DNA of 64,000 bases from Dyella_A sp049445995 (GTDB lineage: Bacteria; Pseudomonadota; Gammaproteobacteria; Xanthomonadales; Rhodanobacteraceae). Made by a program: the position numbers and the translations under genes. Location: contig NZ_JBMSDZ010000013.1 in the NCBI RefSeq assembly GCF_049445995.1, positions 49,660-113,659 on the forward strand. The letters are read 5' to 3'. The number at the start of each line of letters is the position of its first letter. Positions within the stretch are counted from its first letter, which is position 1. A model generated the notes under the pieces. The model had not been told where the DNA came from, did not search any database, and saw only the letters and a program-made list of their open reading frames with translations. Of the stretch, positions 63,915 to 64,000 are shown piece after piece.

Positions 63915-64000
63915 CTATGTAACAACCTCGGGGATGCCGGTGTCGACCGGGGTGGGGACGAGGCGTAGGGCGCCAGCGGTGTCGAGCAGTTGCGTGGCCT
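63915..64000 (-). CDS. 3' end of a gene entering from the right edge (partial)
   Basis: A minus-strand frame is open from the window edge to TAG at 63915-63917, giving 27 residues ending VDTGIPEVVT with GC-rich third positions like the neighbours. Too short to identify. If real, it lies upstream of the transpeptidase genes on the same strand. Confidence 0.4.
   Translation of the reverse strand, partial: ATQLLDTAGALRLVPTPVDTGIPEVVT

Overview
The window is high-GC DNA from a gammaproteobacterium, most likely a Rhodanobacter-, Dyella- or Luteibacter-like member of the Rhodanobacteraceae (Xanthomonadales). This is inferred from the protein set (Ada-AlkA fusion, minor-pilin operon with PilY1, FNR-type regulation of cytochrome bd and universal stress genes) and the base composition; no rRNA is present to confirm it.

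Region 1 (1-4176) is ordinary chromosome: the tail of an unidentified gene, an Ada/AlkA alkylation-repair protein, an intergenic REP-like inverted pair, and urocanate hydratase (hutU) with its terminator. Region 2 (4177-20009) is a genomic island of about 15.8 kb at a tRNA-Thr(CGT) gene. The intact tRNA is at the right edge (minus strand), and a 34-bp copy of its 3' end lies at the left edge. All cargo genes are on the plus strand and look defensive: an ASCH-domain protein, a complete type I Zorya system (zorABCD), a type I restriction-modification system (hsdM, hsdS, hsdR) and a GIY-YIG nuclease-like protein. No integrase is present.

Region 3 (20218-28860) carries a periplasmic TPR-GGDEF diguanylate cyclase and a type IV pilus minor-pilin operon (fimT-pilV-pilW-pilX-pilY1-pilE). 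Its PilY1 has a lectin-like N-terminus. Region 4 (29179-37375) is a three-gene phosphorelay/c-di-GMP cassette: a 1760-residue multi-PAS histidine kinase, a single-domain response regulator, and a REC-PAS-PAS-GGDEF-EAL protein.

Region 5 (37585-63776) looks like a low-oxygen, sulfide and stress block. It has a translationally coupled trio (thymidine phosphorylase-like, PRPP-synthetase-like, MBL-fold RNase-like), a GNAT enzyme, and an FNR regulator with all four cluster cysteines. It also has a BigR-like ArsR repressor divergent from an operon of sulfide:quinone reductase, DUF2892 protein, RND efflux pump and OsmC protein; then OmpW, cytochrome bd (cydABX), and on the opposite strand usp-P-type ATPase-cydD-cydC; then a second Usp protein and two L,D-transpeptidases. 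Four FNR-type boxes (TTGAY-N4-GTCAA or one mismatch) sit 55-65 bp upstream of start codons, each with a -10-like hexamer at class II spacing, which suggests the local FNR protein controls this block.

A 178-bp palindromic MITE-like element occurs three times (28861, 37376, 42376). Each copy directly abuts a TGA stop codon, and both intact copies are flanked by TGA direct repeats.
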